A DNA stretch of 64,000 nt from Arthrobacter methylotrophus (GCF_039539965.1 NZ_BAABED010000001.1:3596001-3660000); one strand, 5' to 3'; positions 42,715 to 52,679 are shown, counted from the stretch's first letter. The notes: generated by a model from the letters alone, not told the origin. A program made the numbers and translations.

Positions 42715-44616
42715 TCAGTCCGCCGCGCTGGTGGGACGAAGAACCGCGACGAGCCGCTCCAGAACTTCGGGGTCCTCGATGGTCGAGGGGGTGACATATT
42801 CTTCGCCGTCGACAAGTTGGCGCATCGTCTTGCGGAGGATCTTTCCCGACCGCGTTTTGGGCAGCGCGTCCACCACCTTGACGTTCTTGAAATCGGCGAC
42901 GGGCCCGATGTCTCTGCGGACCATAGCGATCAGCTCCTGCGCGAGCTTGCCTTCGTCCATATGGACACCGGATTTCAAGACGACGTAGCCGCTGGCGCGT
43001 TGGCCCTTCAAGGGGTCGGCGACGCCGATGACGGCGCATTCCGCCACGGCCGGGTGTTGCCCGAGAACCTGCTCCATGGATCCGGTTGACAACCTGTGGC
43101 CGGCCACGTTGATGACGTCGTCGGTGCGACCCATCACGAAGACGTAACCGTCGGCGTCTTGGTACCCGGAATCGCCAGTGGCATAGCAGCCCTTGAAGGC
43201 TTCAAGGTATGAGGAAATGTATCGGGCATCGTCTCCCCACAGCGTGGTGAGGGTTCCAGGCGGCAAAGGAAGGCGCAGGACGATGTTGCCTTCCTCGCCA
43301 GGCTCCACCGCGTCTCCGTTGCCGTCCACAATGCTGAGGTTGAACCCTGGCATCGGCACGGAGGGTGAGCCCGGCTTGATGGGAAGGGCGTCCAGGCCCC
43401 TCGGGTTGGCGCAGATGGCCCAACCTGTCTCGGTCTGCCACCAGTGGTCCACCACGGGAACGTCCAGCGCTTGGTCGGCCCAGTGGTAGGTGTCCGTGTC
43501 CAGCCGCTCACCGGCCACGAAGAGGGTCTTCAAACTGGATATGTCGTAATCGGCCAGCAGCTCCGCCCCGGGGTCGGCCTTGCGGATCGCGCGCAGAGCG
43601 GTGGGCGCCGTGAACAGAACGTTGACCTTGTGGTCCTCGATAACGCGCCAGAACGCCCCGGCGTCGGGAGTGCCCACGGGCTTGCCCTCGTACAGGACGG
43701 TGGTGGCGCCCGCCAGAAGCGGCCCGTAGGTGATGTAGGAGTGCCCCACCACCCACCCGACGTCGGAGGCGGTCCAGAGAACATCACCGGGGCCAATGTC
43801 GTAGATGTTTTCCATCGTCCACGAAAGTGCGACCGCGTGCCCACCGTTATCCCGGACAACCCCCTTGGGAATTCCGGTGGTGCCGGACGTATACAGAATG
43901 TAGAGCGGATCCGTGGAGTTGACGTCTACGGGGGCCGCAGGTGAGGCCGCGGCCATCTCGTCGTCCCAGTCCAGCCAACCGTGGAAGTCCGCTGCGGTGG
44001 CTTTGAAGCCGTCGCGGTCCTTAACCACTACGCGCAGATCCGGAACCCCTGCCAGTTCCAGGGCCTCCGCTACGGCGGGCAGGTATTCCACCCGGCGGGA
44101 CGGCTCGATGCCGCCGGACGAAGTGACCACTACTGCGGGCTCGGCGTCCCGGATGCGGGCAGCAAGTTCCTTCGGGGCGAACCCACCGAAAACCACCGAG
44201 TGGACGGCGCCGAGCCGCGCGGTTGCCAGCATGGCGATCACCGCTTCGGGGATCATAGGCATATAGATCACCACCCTGTCTCCCTTGCCCACGCCCTGTC
44301 CCTTGAGGACGCCGGCGAATTTTGCCACGAGTTCCGTGAGCTCGGCGTACGTATACCGCCGCTGGCTGTGGAGCACTGCGGAGTCGTAGATGAGCGCGTC
44401 CTGGTCCCCACGGCCCGCCAGGACATGACGGTCCAGGGCGTTGAAGGAAGTGTTAAGCACGCCGTCCGGGAACCAGCGGTACAACGGGGCGTTGCCGCTG
44501 TCCAGCGCCCGCTCCGGCGCCGTGGACCACGTGACCTTTTTCGCGGCGTCGAGCCAGAAATCCGGTGCATGCGTCAGGCTGCGTTCGTAGGCATTCCGGT
44601 AGGCGGAGTTGTCCAT
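42715..44616 (-). CDS. prpE: Propionyl-CoA synthetase
   Basis: A 633-residue acyl-CoA synthetase of the acetyl/propionyl branch. AMP-binding motif YTSGTTGIPKG, further WWQTETG, YATGDSGYQD, GRTDDVINVAGHRLSTG and the catalytic Lys in PKTRSGKILRK. The N-terminal YRNAYERSLTHAPDFWLDAA is PrpE-like. The ATG at 44616 has AAGGACTC before it; the frame is open 20 codons further. It is divergent from gntR-prpDBC, so the locus activates propionate and burns it through the methylcitrate cycle. Confidence 0.92.
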   Translation of the reverse strand: MDNSAYRNAYERSLTHAPDFWLDAAKKVTWSTAPERALDSGNAPLYRWFPDGVLNTSFNALDRHVLAGRGDQDALIYDSAVLHSQRRYTYAELTELVAKFAGVLKGQGVGKGDRVVIYMPMIPEAVIAMLATARLGAVHSVVFGGFAPKELAARIRDAEPAVVVTSSGGIEPSRRVEYLPAVAEALELAGVPDLRVVVKDRDGFKATAADFHGWLDWDDEMAAASPAAPVDVNSTDPLYILYTSGTTGIPKGVVRDNGGHAVALSWTMENIYDIGPGDVLWTASDVGWVVGHSYITYGPLLAGATTVLYEGKPVGTPDAGAFWRVIEDHKVNVLFTAPTALRAIRKADPGAELLADYDISSLKTLFVAGERLDTDTYHWADQALDVPVVDHWWQTETGWAICANPRGLDALPIKPGSPSVPMPGFNLSIVDGNGDAVEPGEEGNIVLRLPLPPGTLTTLWGDDARYISSYLEAFKGCYATGDSGYQDADGYVFVMGRTDDVINVAGHRLSTGSMEQVLGQHPAVAECAVIGVADPLKGQRASGYVVLKSGVHMDEGKLAQELIAMVRRDIGPVADFKNVKVVDALPKTRSGKILRKTMRQLVDGEEYVTPSTIEDPEVLERLVAVLRPTSAAD

Positions 44617-44683
44617 GAGTGAGTCCTTGTCCACGACGTTGTGATGAGCAACATGGTAGTCGCTCCCCATCTCCACAACAAGA

Positions 44684-44698
44684 CCTTTGTATACAAGG
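44684..44698. promoter_or_regulatory. GntR-type palindromic operator 1
   Basis: TTGTATACAA inside CCTTTGTATACAAGG, a ten-base perfect palindrome close upstream of prpE. A second GTATAC palindrome lies at 44750. Likely sites of the GntR regulator. Confidence 0.6.
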
Positions 44699-44749
44699 AT
44701 TCAATTCTTGGCCAGCTATTGCGCTCACTTGCGGCATGATGTCATTGTT

Positions 44750-44759
44750 GTGTATACAC
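44750..44759. promoter_or_regulatory. GntR-type palindromic operator 2
   Basis: GTGTATACAC, a perfect palindrome 26 bases before the GntR start and about 60 bases from operator 1. The pair brackets the divergent promoters. Confidence 0.6.
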
Positions 44760-44785
44760 TAATCAAGTTTGAGGGATGTTTACGG

Positions 44786-45445
44786 ATGAAGGAAAGGTCC
44801 ATGCGTGCCAGTGACAGGGCCTACGCGGCCCTCCGTAAGGACATCATGGAGTGGCGTCTTCTGCCGGGAACGGTGCTGGCGGAAGTTGAGCAGTCCGAGC
44901 GTTTGGGGGTGTCGCGCACCCCCGTCCGGGAGGCGCTGGGCCGGCTCAATGCGGAAGGGCTCACGACGGCGGCAGGGGGTCGCGGCGTCGTCGTCACCGA
45001 CATCTCGCTGGAGGACATCGACGAACTATTCGAGCTGCGCGAAACACTGGAAGTCAAGGCGGCGGCCCTGGCCGCCGAACGCGGGGAAAGGGCCGTGTTC
45101 GGCGAGCTTCACGCCAGGCTGTTGGAGGCTCCCAAGCTACTCAATGACAGCGATCCCGCACGGCATGCCTACTACGCCCTGGTTGCCCGCTTGGATGAGG
45201 CGATCGATGAGGCCATCTCCAATTCCTATCTCGCCCAAGCCCTGCGCAGTCTGCGCGTGCACCTGGTGCGGGTCCGTCGCCTCGCTGCCGACGACGCCGA
45301 ACGCCTCAACGCCGCCGCGGCCGAGCACGCCGCGATCGCCGAAGCGATCGCGGCAGGCAATCCGCGGCTCGCCGAGGCGGCCACTATCCTTCATCTGCAC
45401 CGCAGTCTTTCCCACGTCAAAGCCACCCATACACCTCACTCATAA
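44786..45445 (+). CDS. GntR-family (FCD) regulator of the prp operon
   Basis: A 219-residue regulator. Winged helix (about 8-70): [40 protein letters not shown] and [18 protein letters not shown] helical FCD effector domain fills the rest, beginning [20 protein letters not shown]. The ATG at 44786 has GAGGGA ten bases upstream; an ATG five codons later is possible. It sits directly ahead of prpD, 11 bases away, and divergent to prpE, so it most likely controls both. The effector is probably a methylcitrate-cycle acid. Confidence 0.9.
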   Translation: MKERSMRASDRAYAALRKDIMEWRLLPGTVLAEVEQSERLGVSRTPVREALGRLNAEGLTTAAGGRGVVVTDISLEDIDELFELRETLEVKAAALAAERGERAVFGELHARLLEAPKLLNDSDPARHAYYALVARLDEAIDEAISNSYLAQALRSLRVHLVRVRRLAADDAERLNAAAAEHAAIAEAIAAGNPRLAEAATILHLHRSLSHVKATHTPHS

Positions 45446-45456
45446 GGAGCACCACG

Positions 45457-46974
45457 GTGAAGAACAACCACGTCCGCGTCTACAAGAGCGAAGAAAACCT
45501 TGCCCGGCAGGATCAGTTGGCGCACAAGATCGCGACCGTCGCCGCCGATCCCGTCGAGGTGACTCCCCTGGTTGCGGAAATGATCATCAACCGGATCATC
45601 GACAATGCCGCCGTCGCCGTTGCCTCGCTGAACCGTGCCCCCATCATCGCGGCCCGGGCGCAGGCCCTGACCCACGCTCCGACCACCAACGGCAAAGGCT
45701 CGTCCGTCTTCGGGATCAGCGACAAGGTCTCCCCCGAATGGGCCGCCTGGGCCAACGGCGTCGCCGTGCGTGAACTGGACTACCACGACACCTTCCTCGC
45801 CGCAGAATACTCCCACCCGGGCGACAACATCCCGCCGATCCTCGCCGTCGCCCAGCACGTCGGCTCCAGCGGCAAAGACCTGATCCGCGGCATCGCCACC
45901 GGATACGAGATTCAGGTGAACCTGGTCAAGGCCATCTGCCTGCACAAGCACAAGATCGACCACGTCGCGCACCTTGGCCCCTCCGCCGCCGCCGGCATCG
46001 GCACCCTCCTGGGCCTGGACGTCGAAACCATCTTCCAGTCGATCGGCCAGGCCCTGCACACCACCACCGCCACCCGGCAGTCCCGCAAAGGCGAAATTTC
46101 CACCTGGAAGGCCCACGCCCCCGCATTTGCCGGGAAAATGGCCGTCGAGTCCGCGGACCGTGCCATGCGCGGGCAGACTTCTCCCGTGCCGATCTACGAA
46201 GGCGAAGACGGCGTGATCGCTTGGATGCTGGATGGCCCGGACGCCTCCTACGAGGTCCCGCTGCCCGAAGCCGGGGAACCCAAGCGCGCCATCCTGGACA
46301 CCTACACCAAGGAACACTCCGCCGAATACCAGGCCCAGGCCTGGATCGACCTGGCCCGCAAACTCCACAAAGAGCACCCCGAGGCCACGGACCCGGCCAA
46401 CGTCGCCTCCGTGCTGATCAAGACGAGCCACCACACGCACTACGTGATCGGCTCCGGCGCCAACGATCCCCAGAAATACTCGCCCACCGCTTCGCGTGAG
46501 ACGCTGGACCACTCCATCCCGTACATCTTCACCGTCGCGTTGCAGGACGGCTCCTGGCACCACGTGGACTCCTACAGCCCCGAACGTGCCGGACGTGCCG
46601 ACACCGTGGAACTCTGGCACAAGGTCACCACCGTCGAAGACCCCGAATGGACCCGCCGCTACCACTCCCTGGACATCGCGGAAAAGGCCTTCGGCGGCAC
46701 CGTTGTCATCACGCTCACGGATGGAACGGTCATCACCGAATCGATCGCCGTCGCGGACGCACACCCCCTCGGCGCCCGGCCGTTCGCCCGCCAGCAGTAC
46801 ATCGACAAGTTCCGCACCCTCGCCGCGGGCGTGGTGCAAGAAGCCGAGATCGAACGCTTCCTCGCCGCCGCCGAATCCCTCCCGGACCTCGGCCCGGGAG
46901 AACTGGACCAATTGAACATCACCGCCGCCCCCGGAGTCATCGACCTCGCCGCGGCACCGAAGGGACTCTTCTAA
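45457..46974 (+). CDS. prpD: 2-methylcitrate dehydratase
   Basis: A 505-residue MmgE/PrpD-family enzyme that dehydrates 2-methylcitrate to methylaconitate. Family segments: [46 protein letters not shown] (with conserved Asp and His), [37 protein letters not shown] and [18 protein letters not shown] start with AAGGAG eight bases upstream. Its stop abuts the ATG of prpB. Follows gntR by 11 bases. Confidence 0.95.
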   Translation: MKNNHVRVYKSEENLARQDQLAHKIATVAADPVEVTPLVAEMIINRIIDNAAVAVASLNRAPIIAARAQALTHAPTTNGKGSSVFGISDKVSPEWAAWANGVAVRELDYHDTFLAAEYSHPGDNIPPILAVAQHVGSSGKDLIRGIATGYEIQVNLVKAICLHKHKIDHVAHLGPSAAAGIGTLLGLDVETIFQSIGQALHTTTATRQSRKGEISTWKAHAPAFAGKMAVESADRAMRGQTSPVPIYEGEDGVIAWMLDGPDASYEVPLPEAGEPKRAILDTYTKEHSAEYQAQAWIDLARKLHKEHPEATDPANVASVLIKTSHHTHYVIGSGANDPQKYSPTASRETLDHSIPYIFTVALQDGSWHHVDSYSPERAGRADTVELWHKVTTVEDPEWTRRYHSLDIAEKAFGGTVVITLTDGTVITESIAVADAHPLGARPFARQQYIDKFRTLAAGVVQEAEIERFLAAAESLPDLGPGELDQLNITAAPGVIDLAAAPKGLF

Positions 46975-47880
46975 ATGCTGTACTCAAAGACCACGCCGGA
47001 GCAAAAACGCCTGGCCCTGCGCGAGCTGCTCGCCTCCGGGACCATCCAACAGTTCCCGGGCGCATTCAACCCGCTCTCGGCACGCCTGATCGAGGAAAAG
47101 GGCTTCCCCGGCGTCTACATTTCCGGAGCCGTCCTCGCCAACGACCTGGGCCTGCCGGACATCGGCCTCACCACGCTGACGGAGGTGGCCACCCGGGCCG
47201 GGCAGATCGCCCGGATGACCGAACTCCCGTCCCTGGTGGACGCCGATACCGGCTTCGGCGAACCGATGAACGTCGCCCGCACCATCCAGGAACTGGAAAA
47301 CGCCGGACTCGCCGGCTGCCACATCGAGGACCAGTTCAACCCGAAACGCTGCGGGCACCTGGACGGTAAGAACGTCGTCGACGTCGACACCGCCGCCAAG
47401 CGCATCCGCGCCGCGGCCGACTCCCGCCGGGACCCGAACTTCCTCATCATGGCACGCACCGACATCCGCGCCGTGGACGGCATCGAAGCCGCCCAGGAAC
47501 GCGCCCGGGCACTCGTCGACGCCGGGGCTGACGCGATCTTCCCCGAAGCCATGCGCGACCTGTCCGAGTTCCAAGCCATCCGGGACGCGGTGGACGTGCC
47601 GATCCTGGCCAACATGACCGAATTCGGCAAGAGCGACCTCTTCACCGTGGAACAGCTCCAGGGCGTCGGCGTCAACATGGTGATCTACCCGGTCACCCTG
47701 CTCCGCATGGCCATGGGTGCCGCGGAACGCACCCTGGACACCCTGAAGACCGCCGGAACGCAGGAGGCGCAAGTGGAGAACATGCTCACCCGTGCACGCC
47801 TCTACGAACTCGTGGACTACGAGGCCTACAACCACTTCGATACCGGCGTTTTCAACTTCCAGATACCCGGAATCCACTAG
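46975..47880 (+). CDS. prpB: 2-methylisocitrate lyase
   Basis: A 301-residue member of the PEP mutase/isocitrate lyase family that splits methylisocitrate to pyruvate and succinate. Motifs: FPGVYISGAVLANDLGLPDIG, LVDADTGFGEP, GCHIEDQFNPKRCGHLDGK with the catalytic Cys in the KRCGH loop, and MARTDIRAVDG. Metal-binding acidic residues are in place. ATG directly after the prpD stop. Confidence 0.96.
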   Translation: MLYSKTTPEQKRLALRELLASGTIQQFPGAFNPLSARLIEEKGFPGVYISGAVLANDLGLPDIGLTTLTEVATRAGQIARMTELPSLVDADTGFGEPMNVARTIQELENAGLAGCHIEDQFNPKRCGHLDGKNVVDVDTAAKRIRAAADSRRDPNFLIMARTDIRAVDGIEAAQERARALVDAGADAIFPEAMRDLSEFQAIRDAVDVPILANMTEFGKSDLFTVEQLQGVGVNMVIYPVTLLRMAMGAAERTLDTLKTAGTQEAQVENMLTRARLYELVDYEAYNHFDTGVFNFQIPGIH

Positions 47881-47918
47881 ACCGTGACGCGTCCATCAAC
47901 CCCACACAAGGAAGTCTC

Positions 47919-49073
47919 ATGAACACCGCAACCGTCGAAATCCGTAAGGGCCTGGCCGGCGTCGTGGTCGACTACACCGCGATCTCCAAGGTCAACCCCG
48001 AGACCAACTCACTGCTCTATCGCGGATACCCCGTCCAGGAACTCGCCGCCAAATGCAGCTTCGAAGAAGTCGCCTACCTGCTCTGGCACGGCGAACTACC
48101 CACCCAGGATCAACTGGCAGAATTCACAGCCCGCGAGCGTGCCGGCCGCGCCCTTGACGCCGTGGTCAAGCAGGTTATCGACACTCTGCCGACCACCGGA
48201 CACCCCATGGACGTGTGCCGGACGGCAGCGTCAGTGCTCGGAGCCCGGCACCCCCTGGCAGGAGATTCCTCCCCCGAAGCCAACCTGGCAAAAGCCAAGG
48301 ACCTCTTCGCCGCCATGCCGGCCGTGGTGGCATACGACCAACGCCGCCGCCGCGCGGCGGGCCACCCCATCGAACCCGTGGAACCCCGGGACGACCTGGG
48401 CTACTCCGCAAACTTCCTCTGGATGACCTTCGGCGAAGAACCCGTAGACGAAGTCGTCGAAGCCTTCGACGTCTCCATGATCCTTTACGCCGAGCACTCC
48501 TTCAACGCCTCGACCTTCACCGCCCGCGTCATCACCTCCACCCTCTCGGACCTGCACTCCGCCGTCACCGGCGCCATCGGCGCCCTCAAAGGCCCCCTGC
48601 ACGGCGGCGCCAACGAAGCCGTCATGCACACCTTCGACCAGATCGGCATCCGCACCGAAGAATCCCTCGAAGACGCCGCCGCACGCGCAAAAACTTGGAT
48701 GGAAGACGCCCTCGCCCAGAAGAAAAAAGTCATGGGCTTCGGACACCGCGTCTACAAACACGGCGACTCAAGGGTACCCACCATGAAAGCCGCCCTGGAC
48801 AAAATGATCGCCCACTACGGACGCCCCGAACTCCTCGGCCTCTACAACGGCCTGGAACAAGCCATGGACGAAGCCAAAGCCATCAAACCCAACCTTGACT
48901 ACCCCGCCGGACCCACCTACCACCTCATGGGATTCGACACCCCCACCTTCACCCCGCTGTTCGTCGCCAGCCGCATCACCGGCTGGACCGCCCACATCAT
49001 GGAACAAGCCGCCTCAAACTCCCTCATCCGCCCGCTGAGCGAATACAACGGCGTCGAACAGCGGACGGTGTAA
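47919..49073 (+). CDS. prpC: 2-methylcitrate synthase
   Basis: A 384-residue citrate-synthase-fold enzyme: IRKGLAVVVDYTAIS-like start (IRKGLAGVVVDYTAI), LLYRGYPVQELAAKCSFEEV, HSFNASTFTARVITST, GPLHGGANEAVM with the catalytic His, VMGFGHRVYKHGDSR with the second His, and a late Asp in LDYPAGPTYHLMGF. The short length and lack of an N-terminal regulatory domain fit methylcitrate synthases. Condenses propionyl-CoA with oxaloacetate. 38 bases after prpB, with AAGGAAG upstream. Confidence 0.95.
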   Translation: MNTATVEIRKGLAGVVVDYTAISKVNPETNSLLYRGYPVQELAAKCSFEEVAYLLWHGELPTQDQLAEFTARERAGRALDAVVKQVIDTLPTTGHPMDVCRTAASVLGARHPLAGDSSPEANLAKAKDLFAAMPAVVAYDQRRRRAAGHPIEPVEPRDDLGYSANFLWMTFGEEPVDEVVEAFDVSMILYAEHSFNASTFTARVITSTLSDLHSAVTGAIGALKGPLHGGANEAVMHTFDQIGIRTEESLEDAAARAKTWMEDALAQKKKVMGFGHRVYKHGDSRVPTMKAALDKMIAHYGRPELLGLYNGLEQAMDEAKAIKPNLDYPAGPTYHLMGFDTPTFTPLFVASRITGWTAHIMEQAASNSLIRPLSEYNGVEQRTV

Positions 49074-49106
49074 CTGCACGAGCGGCTACCCGCGGCAACC
49101 AAGGCT

Positions 49107-49168
49107 GCGGTGGGGCACCAGATAACCACAGGGGTTATCAATGATCGCAACGTTCGGCGCCCCACCGC
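49107..49168. terminator. Nested inverted repeats after prpC
   Basis: Outer arms GCGGTGGGGC (49107-49116) and GCCCCACCGC (49159-49168) enclose an inner hairpin GATAACC/GGTTATC (49121-49139). It lies between prpC and the MarR gene and is the likely prp terminator. Confidence 0.55.
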
Positions 49169-49205
49169 TTTGACAGACCCCTTGACGGGCATATGGAAAT
49201 ATAGT

Positions 49206-49229
49206 CAAGCAACTTGATCAAGTTGCTTG
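49206..49229. promoter_or_regulatory. MarR-type operator, perfect 24-base palindrome
   Basis: Two 12-base arms, CAAGCAACTTGA and TCAAGTTGCTTG, joined without spacer; TATAGT flanks it on both sides. It ends 13 bases before the MarR ATG. This is the classical form of a MarR autoregulatory site. No Shine-Dalgarno motif lies between it and the start. Confidence 0.75.
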
Positions 49230-49242
49230 TATAGTTGATTCC

Positions 49243-49662
49243 ATGACCGAACTGATGGCGCACTCCTTCTTCGAGACCCTGCACCCCCTCTTGAGAAGAC
49301 TCAATACGGAGCGAACGCTCTCCCCCGGCAAGATCGGCGTGCTGCGCCATTTGACCGAACACGGGCGCGCGACCACCACCGAACTCGCCGCTGCCGGTCA
49401 TGTCAGCCCCCAGGGGATTTCGCTCGCCGTCCGGGAGCTTGACCGATTGGGGCTCGTCGTGAAGATCCCGGACAGCGAGGACCGGCGCCGCATCTGGATC
49501 GAACTCACGGAAGCGGGACGGCAGAGGTTGCTCCAAGAATCGTCGTCGGGACGCGAGTGGCTGGCCCGGGCAATCAACGAGAAGCTGACACCCCAGGAGC
49601 GGACAACTCTTGAGGCTGCCATCCCGGTCCTGCAGAAACTTGGATCGGAGACCCTCACGTGA
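49243..49662 (+). CDS. MarR-family transcriptional regulator
   Basis: A 139-residue regulator with the MarR winged helix: KIGVLRHLTEHGRATTTELA, AAGHVSPQGISLAVRELDRL, LVVKIPDSEDRRRIWIELTEAG. It lies directly behind a perfect palindrome and overlaps the MFS gene by four bases (GTGA), so it most likely represses itself and the exporter. Effector unknown, probably a small toxic compound. Confidence 0.9.
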   Translation: MTELMAHSFFETLHPLLRRLNTERTLSPGKIGVLRHLTEHGRATTTELAAAGHVSPQGISLAVRELDRLGLVVKIPDSEDRRRIWIELTEAGRQRLLQESSSGREWLARAINEKLTPQERTTLEAAIPVLQKLGSETLT

Positions 49663-51089
49663 GTGGGTCGGCCGCAGGCCCGCGCTTGATCCCGGCCCTG
49701 GTCTACGCGGCACTCTCTACGGCGATTGTTAGCTCGCTAGGCATGCTCCTGGTACCTTCCGTCTCCCACGAGATGGGGGTCTCAGTCAGCACGGCCCAAT
49801 GGATGCTCACCCTCAACCTCCTGGTGGGGGCTATCGCCACCCCGGTCATGGGCCGGCTCAGCGACGGACCACACAAGAAGCGGCTCCTCCTCGTGTCGTT
49901 GGCGATCATCCTGCTGGGATCCATCATTGCCGCCGTGGCGCCAAACTTCACCGTATTCCTGATCGGACGGGCCCTCCAGGGCTTGAGCTACGGTATCGTC
50001 CCGGTAACGATCGCCCTCGCCCGTCGCTATGTCGCCGCGGAAAGGGTGCAGTTTTCCATTTCGAGCTTGTCGGTGACCGTATCAACAGGGATAGGGATCG
50101 GCTACCCGCTGACGGGGATCATTGCCGGCCTCTTCCATTTCCAATTCGCGTTCTGGTTTGCCGCGCTATTCGTCCTGACCGCAATGGTTGTAGTCTTCCG
50201 CCTTGTTCCAGCGGGCCCCGACGATCGCGCCCCAAGAACGCCCTTCGATTACGCGGGCGCAAGCCTGCTCGGCCTCGGCCTGGGCGCGCTTCTCCTCGCC
50301 GTCAGCGAAGGACCAGCATGGGGCTGGGGCTCCCCATGGACCATCGGTACGTTCATCATCGCGGTATTCATCCTGACCGTCTGGGTCATGGCAGAACTGC
50401 GGACGCAGCATCCCCTGATCAACCTACGGGTGCTCCGGCACGGGGAAGTCCTGCTCGCCAACGCCACGGCCGCCGGCTTGGGAGCCGCAATGTACATCGG
50501 CCTTTCGATCTCCAGCCTGGTGGCCCAGGCTCCCGTTTCCACCGGATACGGCATCGCACTGCCCGTCTTCTGGGCCGGATTCGTCATGTTCCCGTTGTCT
50601 GTGGGAAGTTTCGGGGCCAACCGGCTGGTCCGTCGCCTCGCGCGTCGAATACGCCTCGCGACGCTTCTTCCAATCGGCGCAGGCATGATGACGGCATCCG
50701 GGATACTGCTCTGGACGGCCCACACGCGACTCTGGGAAATCTTGATCGGCATGCTGGTTTTCGGTTTCGGTATGGGAACCAGCTACGCTGCCATGCCGGC
50801 CCTGATCGCCCGAAGTGTGGCCACCGCCGAGTTGGGCAGTTCGGTCAGCTTTAACCAAGTCCTGCGCACTGTGGGAAGTTCCTTCGGGACTGCTGTTTCG
50901 GGTGCCGTCCTCGCTGCGCATATGAGTCCGGACCTTCACCCGGATGGCGCCGGGATCAGCTTGACGCTCGGTATCGGCGCAATCCTCTGCATGGCGGTGT
51001 TTGTCGCATTGCTCGTCCGCACGCTGACCAAACCTTCCGGCCACGCCCAGGGCAGCCAGCCAGACCAGCAATCAGCTGGCACCCGGTAG
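49659..51089 (+). CDS. MFS transporter, DHA2-like drug exporter
   Basis: A 476-residue transporter with about 14 hydrophobic segments. Conserved loop MGRLSDGPHKKRLLLVSL (motif A) and GIGIGYPLTGIIAGLFHFQFAFW (antiporter motif C region) are visible. GTG start inside the MarR stop region. Regulated with MarR; likely exports an antimicrobial or solvent-type compound. 150 bases separate it from the PanD-PanB gene. Confidence 0.87.
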   Translation: MSGSAAGPRLIPALVYAALSTAIVSSLGMLLVPSVSHEMGVSVSTAQWMLTLNLLVGAIATPVMGRLSDGPHKKRLLLVSLAIILLGSIIAAVAPNFTVFLIGRALQGLSYGIVPVTIALARRYVAAERVQFSISSLSVTVSTGIGIGYPLTGIIAGLFHFQFAFWFAALFVLTAMVVVFRLVPAGPDDRAPRTPFDYAGASLLGLGLGALLLAVSEGPAWGWGSPWTIGTFIIAVFILTVWVMAELRTQHPLINLRVLRHGEVLLANATAAGLGAAMYIGLSISSLVAQAPVSTGYGIALPVFWAGFVMFPLSVGSFGANRLVRRLARRIRLATLLPIGAGMMTASGILLWTAHTRLWEILIGMLVFGFGMGTSYAAMPALIARSVATAELGSSVSFNQVLRTVGSSFGTAVSGAVLAAHMSPDLHPDGAGISLTLGIGAILCMAVFVALLVRTLTKPSGHAQGSQPDQQSAGTR

Positions 51090-51167
51090 CCTGCCAGATC
51101 CGGTCAGCTGCTCTTCCCTCAAGACCGGTCTTTAGGCAGTTAATCGACGTCCGCAAGTCATTAGTGT

Positions 51168-51190
51168 TACTATATATTTTATATATAGTA
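51168..51190. promoter_or_regulatory. Long AT palindrome upstream of panD-panB
   Basis: Arms TACTATATAT (51168-51177) and ATATATAGTA (51181-51190) around TTT; perfect over 20 paired bases. It is about 50 bases before the fusion gene. The form (TATATA-rich, symmetric) recalls YtrA-type GntR operators, but no such regulator lies nearby. Confidence 0.55.
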
Positions 51191-51239
51191 CGGGCCGTTC
51201 GCCTTTCCTGACCGCCCCGCCGGACCCCAGGAGATCCAC

Positions 51240-52571
51240 ATGTCTCGCAGAATGTTCAAGTCTAAAATCCATCGGGGCACCGCCACTCATGCCGACTTGC
51301 ACTACGTCGGCTCGGTCACGGTGGACTTGGACCTGCTGGAGGCTGCCGAGATCCTGCCCGGCGAGCTTGTCGCCATTGTGGATGTCACCAACGGTGCCCG
51401 CTTGGAAACCTATACCATTGCCGGCGATCGGGGTTCCGGCGTCATCGGTATCAACGGCGCAGCAGCCCACCTGGTCCATGAGAACGACATTGTCATCCTC
51501 ATCGCCTATGAGGACATGACCACAGACGAAGCCAGGGCCTACAAACCCAAAGTGGTCCACGTGGACCACCTCAACAGGATCGTCCAGTTAGGCAACGACG
51601 CAGCCGAAGGCATCACCCCCGGACTGCTGCGCCCGCCCTTGGCAGTGAACGACACCCCCTCGCTGCGGCATGACACGTTCAACGTCAGCTCAGGCACCAC
51701 CACCGAAATTCCAGCCCCCTATGGAAATGGCCCCTCCGGAGCTGCTCCTGCGGCATCGGATGCCGCAAGGAAACCGACGGGCAGGATACGCACCCAGCAC
51801 CTGCAGCAGGCGAAGGACAACGGGGAGCATTTCGCCATGCTGACGGCTTACGAACAAAACGCCGCGGAGATTTTCGACCAGGCGGGCATCGAGGTACTAC
51901 TCGTTGGCGACTCGGCTTCCAACAATGTGCTTGGAAATGAAACCAGTCTCCCTGTCACCGTGGATGAAATGCTCCCCCTTTGCCGGGCAGTTGCACGTTC
52001 GGCAAGGCGCGCCCTTGTGGTGGCCGACCTGCCCTTTGGTAGTTACGAAGTTTCCGCCCAACAGGCGGTGGCCACAGGTGTCCGGTTCCTCAAAGAGGGT
52101 TACGCTCACGCGGTCAAAATCGAGGGCGGCAGGTTTTATGCCGAAACCGTCCAGGCAATGGTCCAGGCCGGTATCCCGGTCATGGCCCACATTGGTTTCA
52201 CCCCGCAAAGCGAACATGCCATTGGCGGCTACCGGGTCCAGGGACGGGGAGACGACGCCCAGCGGCTGATCGACGACGCCAAGGTCCTGGCAGATGCGGG
52301 GGCCTTCTGCATTCTCATGGAAATGGTGCCGACCACCACTGCAGCAGCCGTCGACGCCGCCGTCCCGGTTCCCACCATCGGCATTGGCGCGGGAAATGCA
52401 ACCACCGGGCAGGTTCTGGTGTGGCAGGACATGGCCGGTCTGCGCAGCGGAAAGATGGCGAAATTTGTCAAACAGTATGCGGATCTTCGAACAGTATTGG
52501 CAAGCGCCGCCAAGGCCTACGGCGATGAGGTCCGGTCAGGGCAGTTCCCTGGCCCCGAGCACTCCTTTTAA
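51240..52571 (+). CDS. Fused aspartate decarboxylase / ketopantoate hydroxymethyltransferase (PanD-PanB)
   Basis: A 443-residue two-enzyme protein. Residues about 1-120 are Pan[23 protein letters not shown], the self-cleaving Gly-Ser in [18 protein letters not shown], and [17 protein letters not shown] end. A linker (about 130-178, rich in Pro, Ser and Ala) joins a complete PanB (about 180-443): [63 protein letters not shown] and [18 protein letters not shown]. Fusion would make beta-alanine and ketopantoate, both pantothenate precursors, from one chain. PanD must still cleave at Gly-Ser, so the PanB part ends up tied to the pyruvoyl chain. Confidence 0.92.
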   Translation: MSRRMFKSKIHRGTATHADLHYVGSVTVDLDLLEAAEILPGELVAIVDVTNGARLETYTIAGDRGSGVIGINGAAAHLVHENDIVILIAYEDMTTDEARAYKPKVVHVDHLNRIVQLGNDAAEGITPGLLRPPLAVNDTPSLRHDTFNVSSGTTTEIPAPYGNGPSGAAPAASDAARKPTGRIRTQHLQQAKDNGEHFAMLTAYEQNAAEIFDQAGIEVLLVGDSASNNVLGNETSLPVTVDEMLPLCRAVARSARRALVVADLPFGSYEVSAQQAVATGVRFLKEGYAHAVKIEGGRFYAETVQAMVQAGIPVMAHIGFTPQSEHAIGGYRVQGRGDDAQRLIDDAKVLADAGAFCILMEMVPTTTAAAVDAAVPVPTIGIGAGNATTGQVLVWQDMAGLRSGKMAKFVKQYADLRTVLASAAKAYGDEVRSGQFPGPEHSF

Positions 52572-52679
52572 CCGTTCCGGTGGCAGGAGGCGAGGAGCCC
52601 AACGCACCATCTCTGAGTTTTACGTACGCCTTGGCCACGTTCGAAGTGCGTGCATCGCCCTGAACATGATTGGAAGCAA

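Noticed and set aside
45436..46911. A 491-codon open frame on the minus strand
   Set aside because: It is antisense to prpD over its full length, Gly/Asp/Val-rich and without motifs; prpD is certain.
48215..48898. A 227-codon Arg/Pro-rich frame within prpC
   Set aside because: It is an out-of-frame reading of a GC-rich gene whose true frame has all citrate-synthase motifs.
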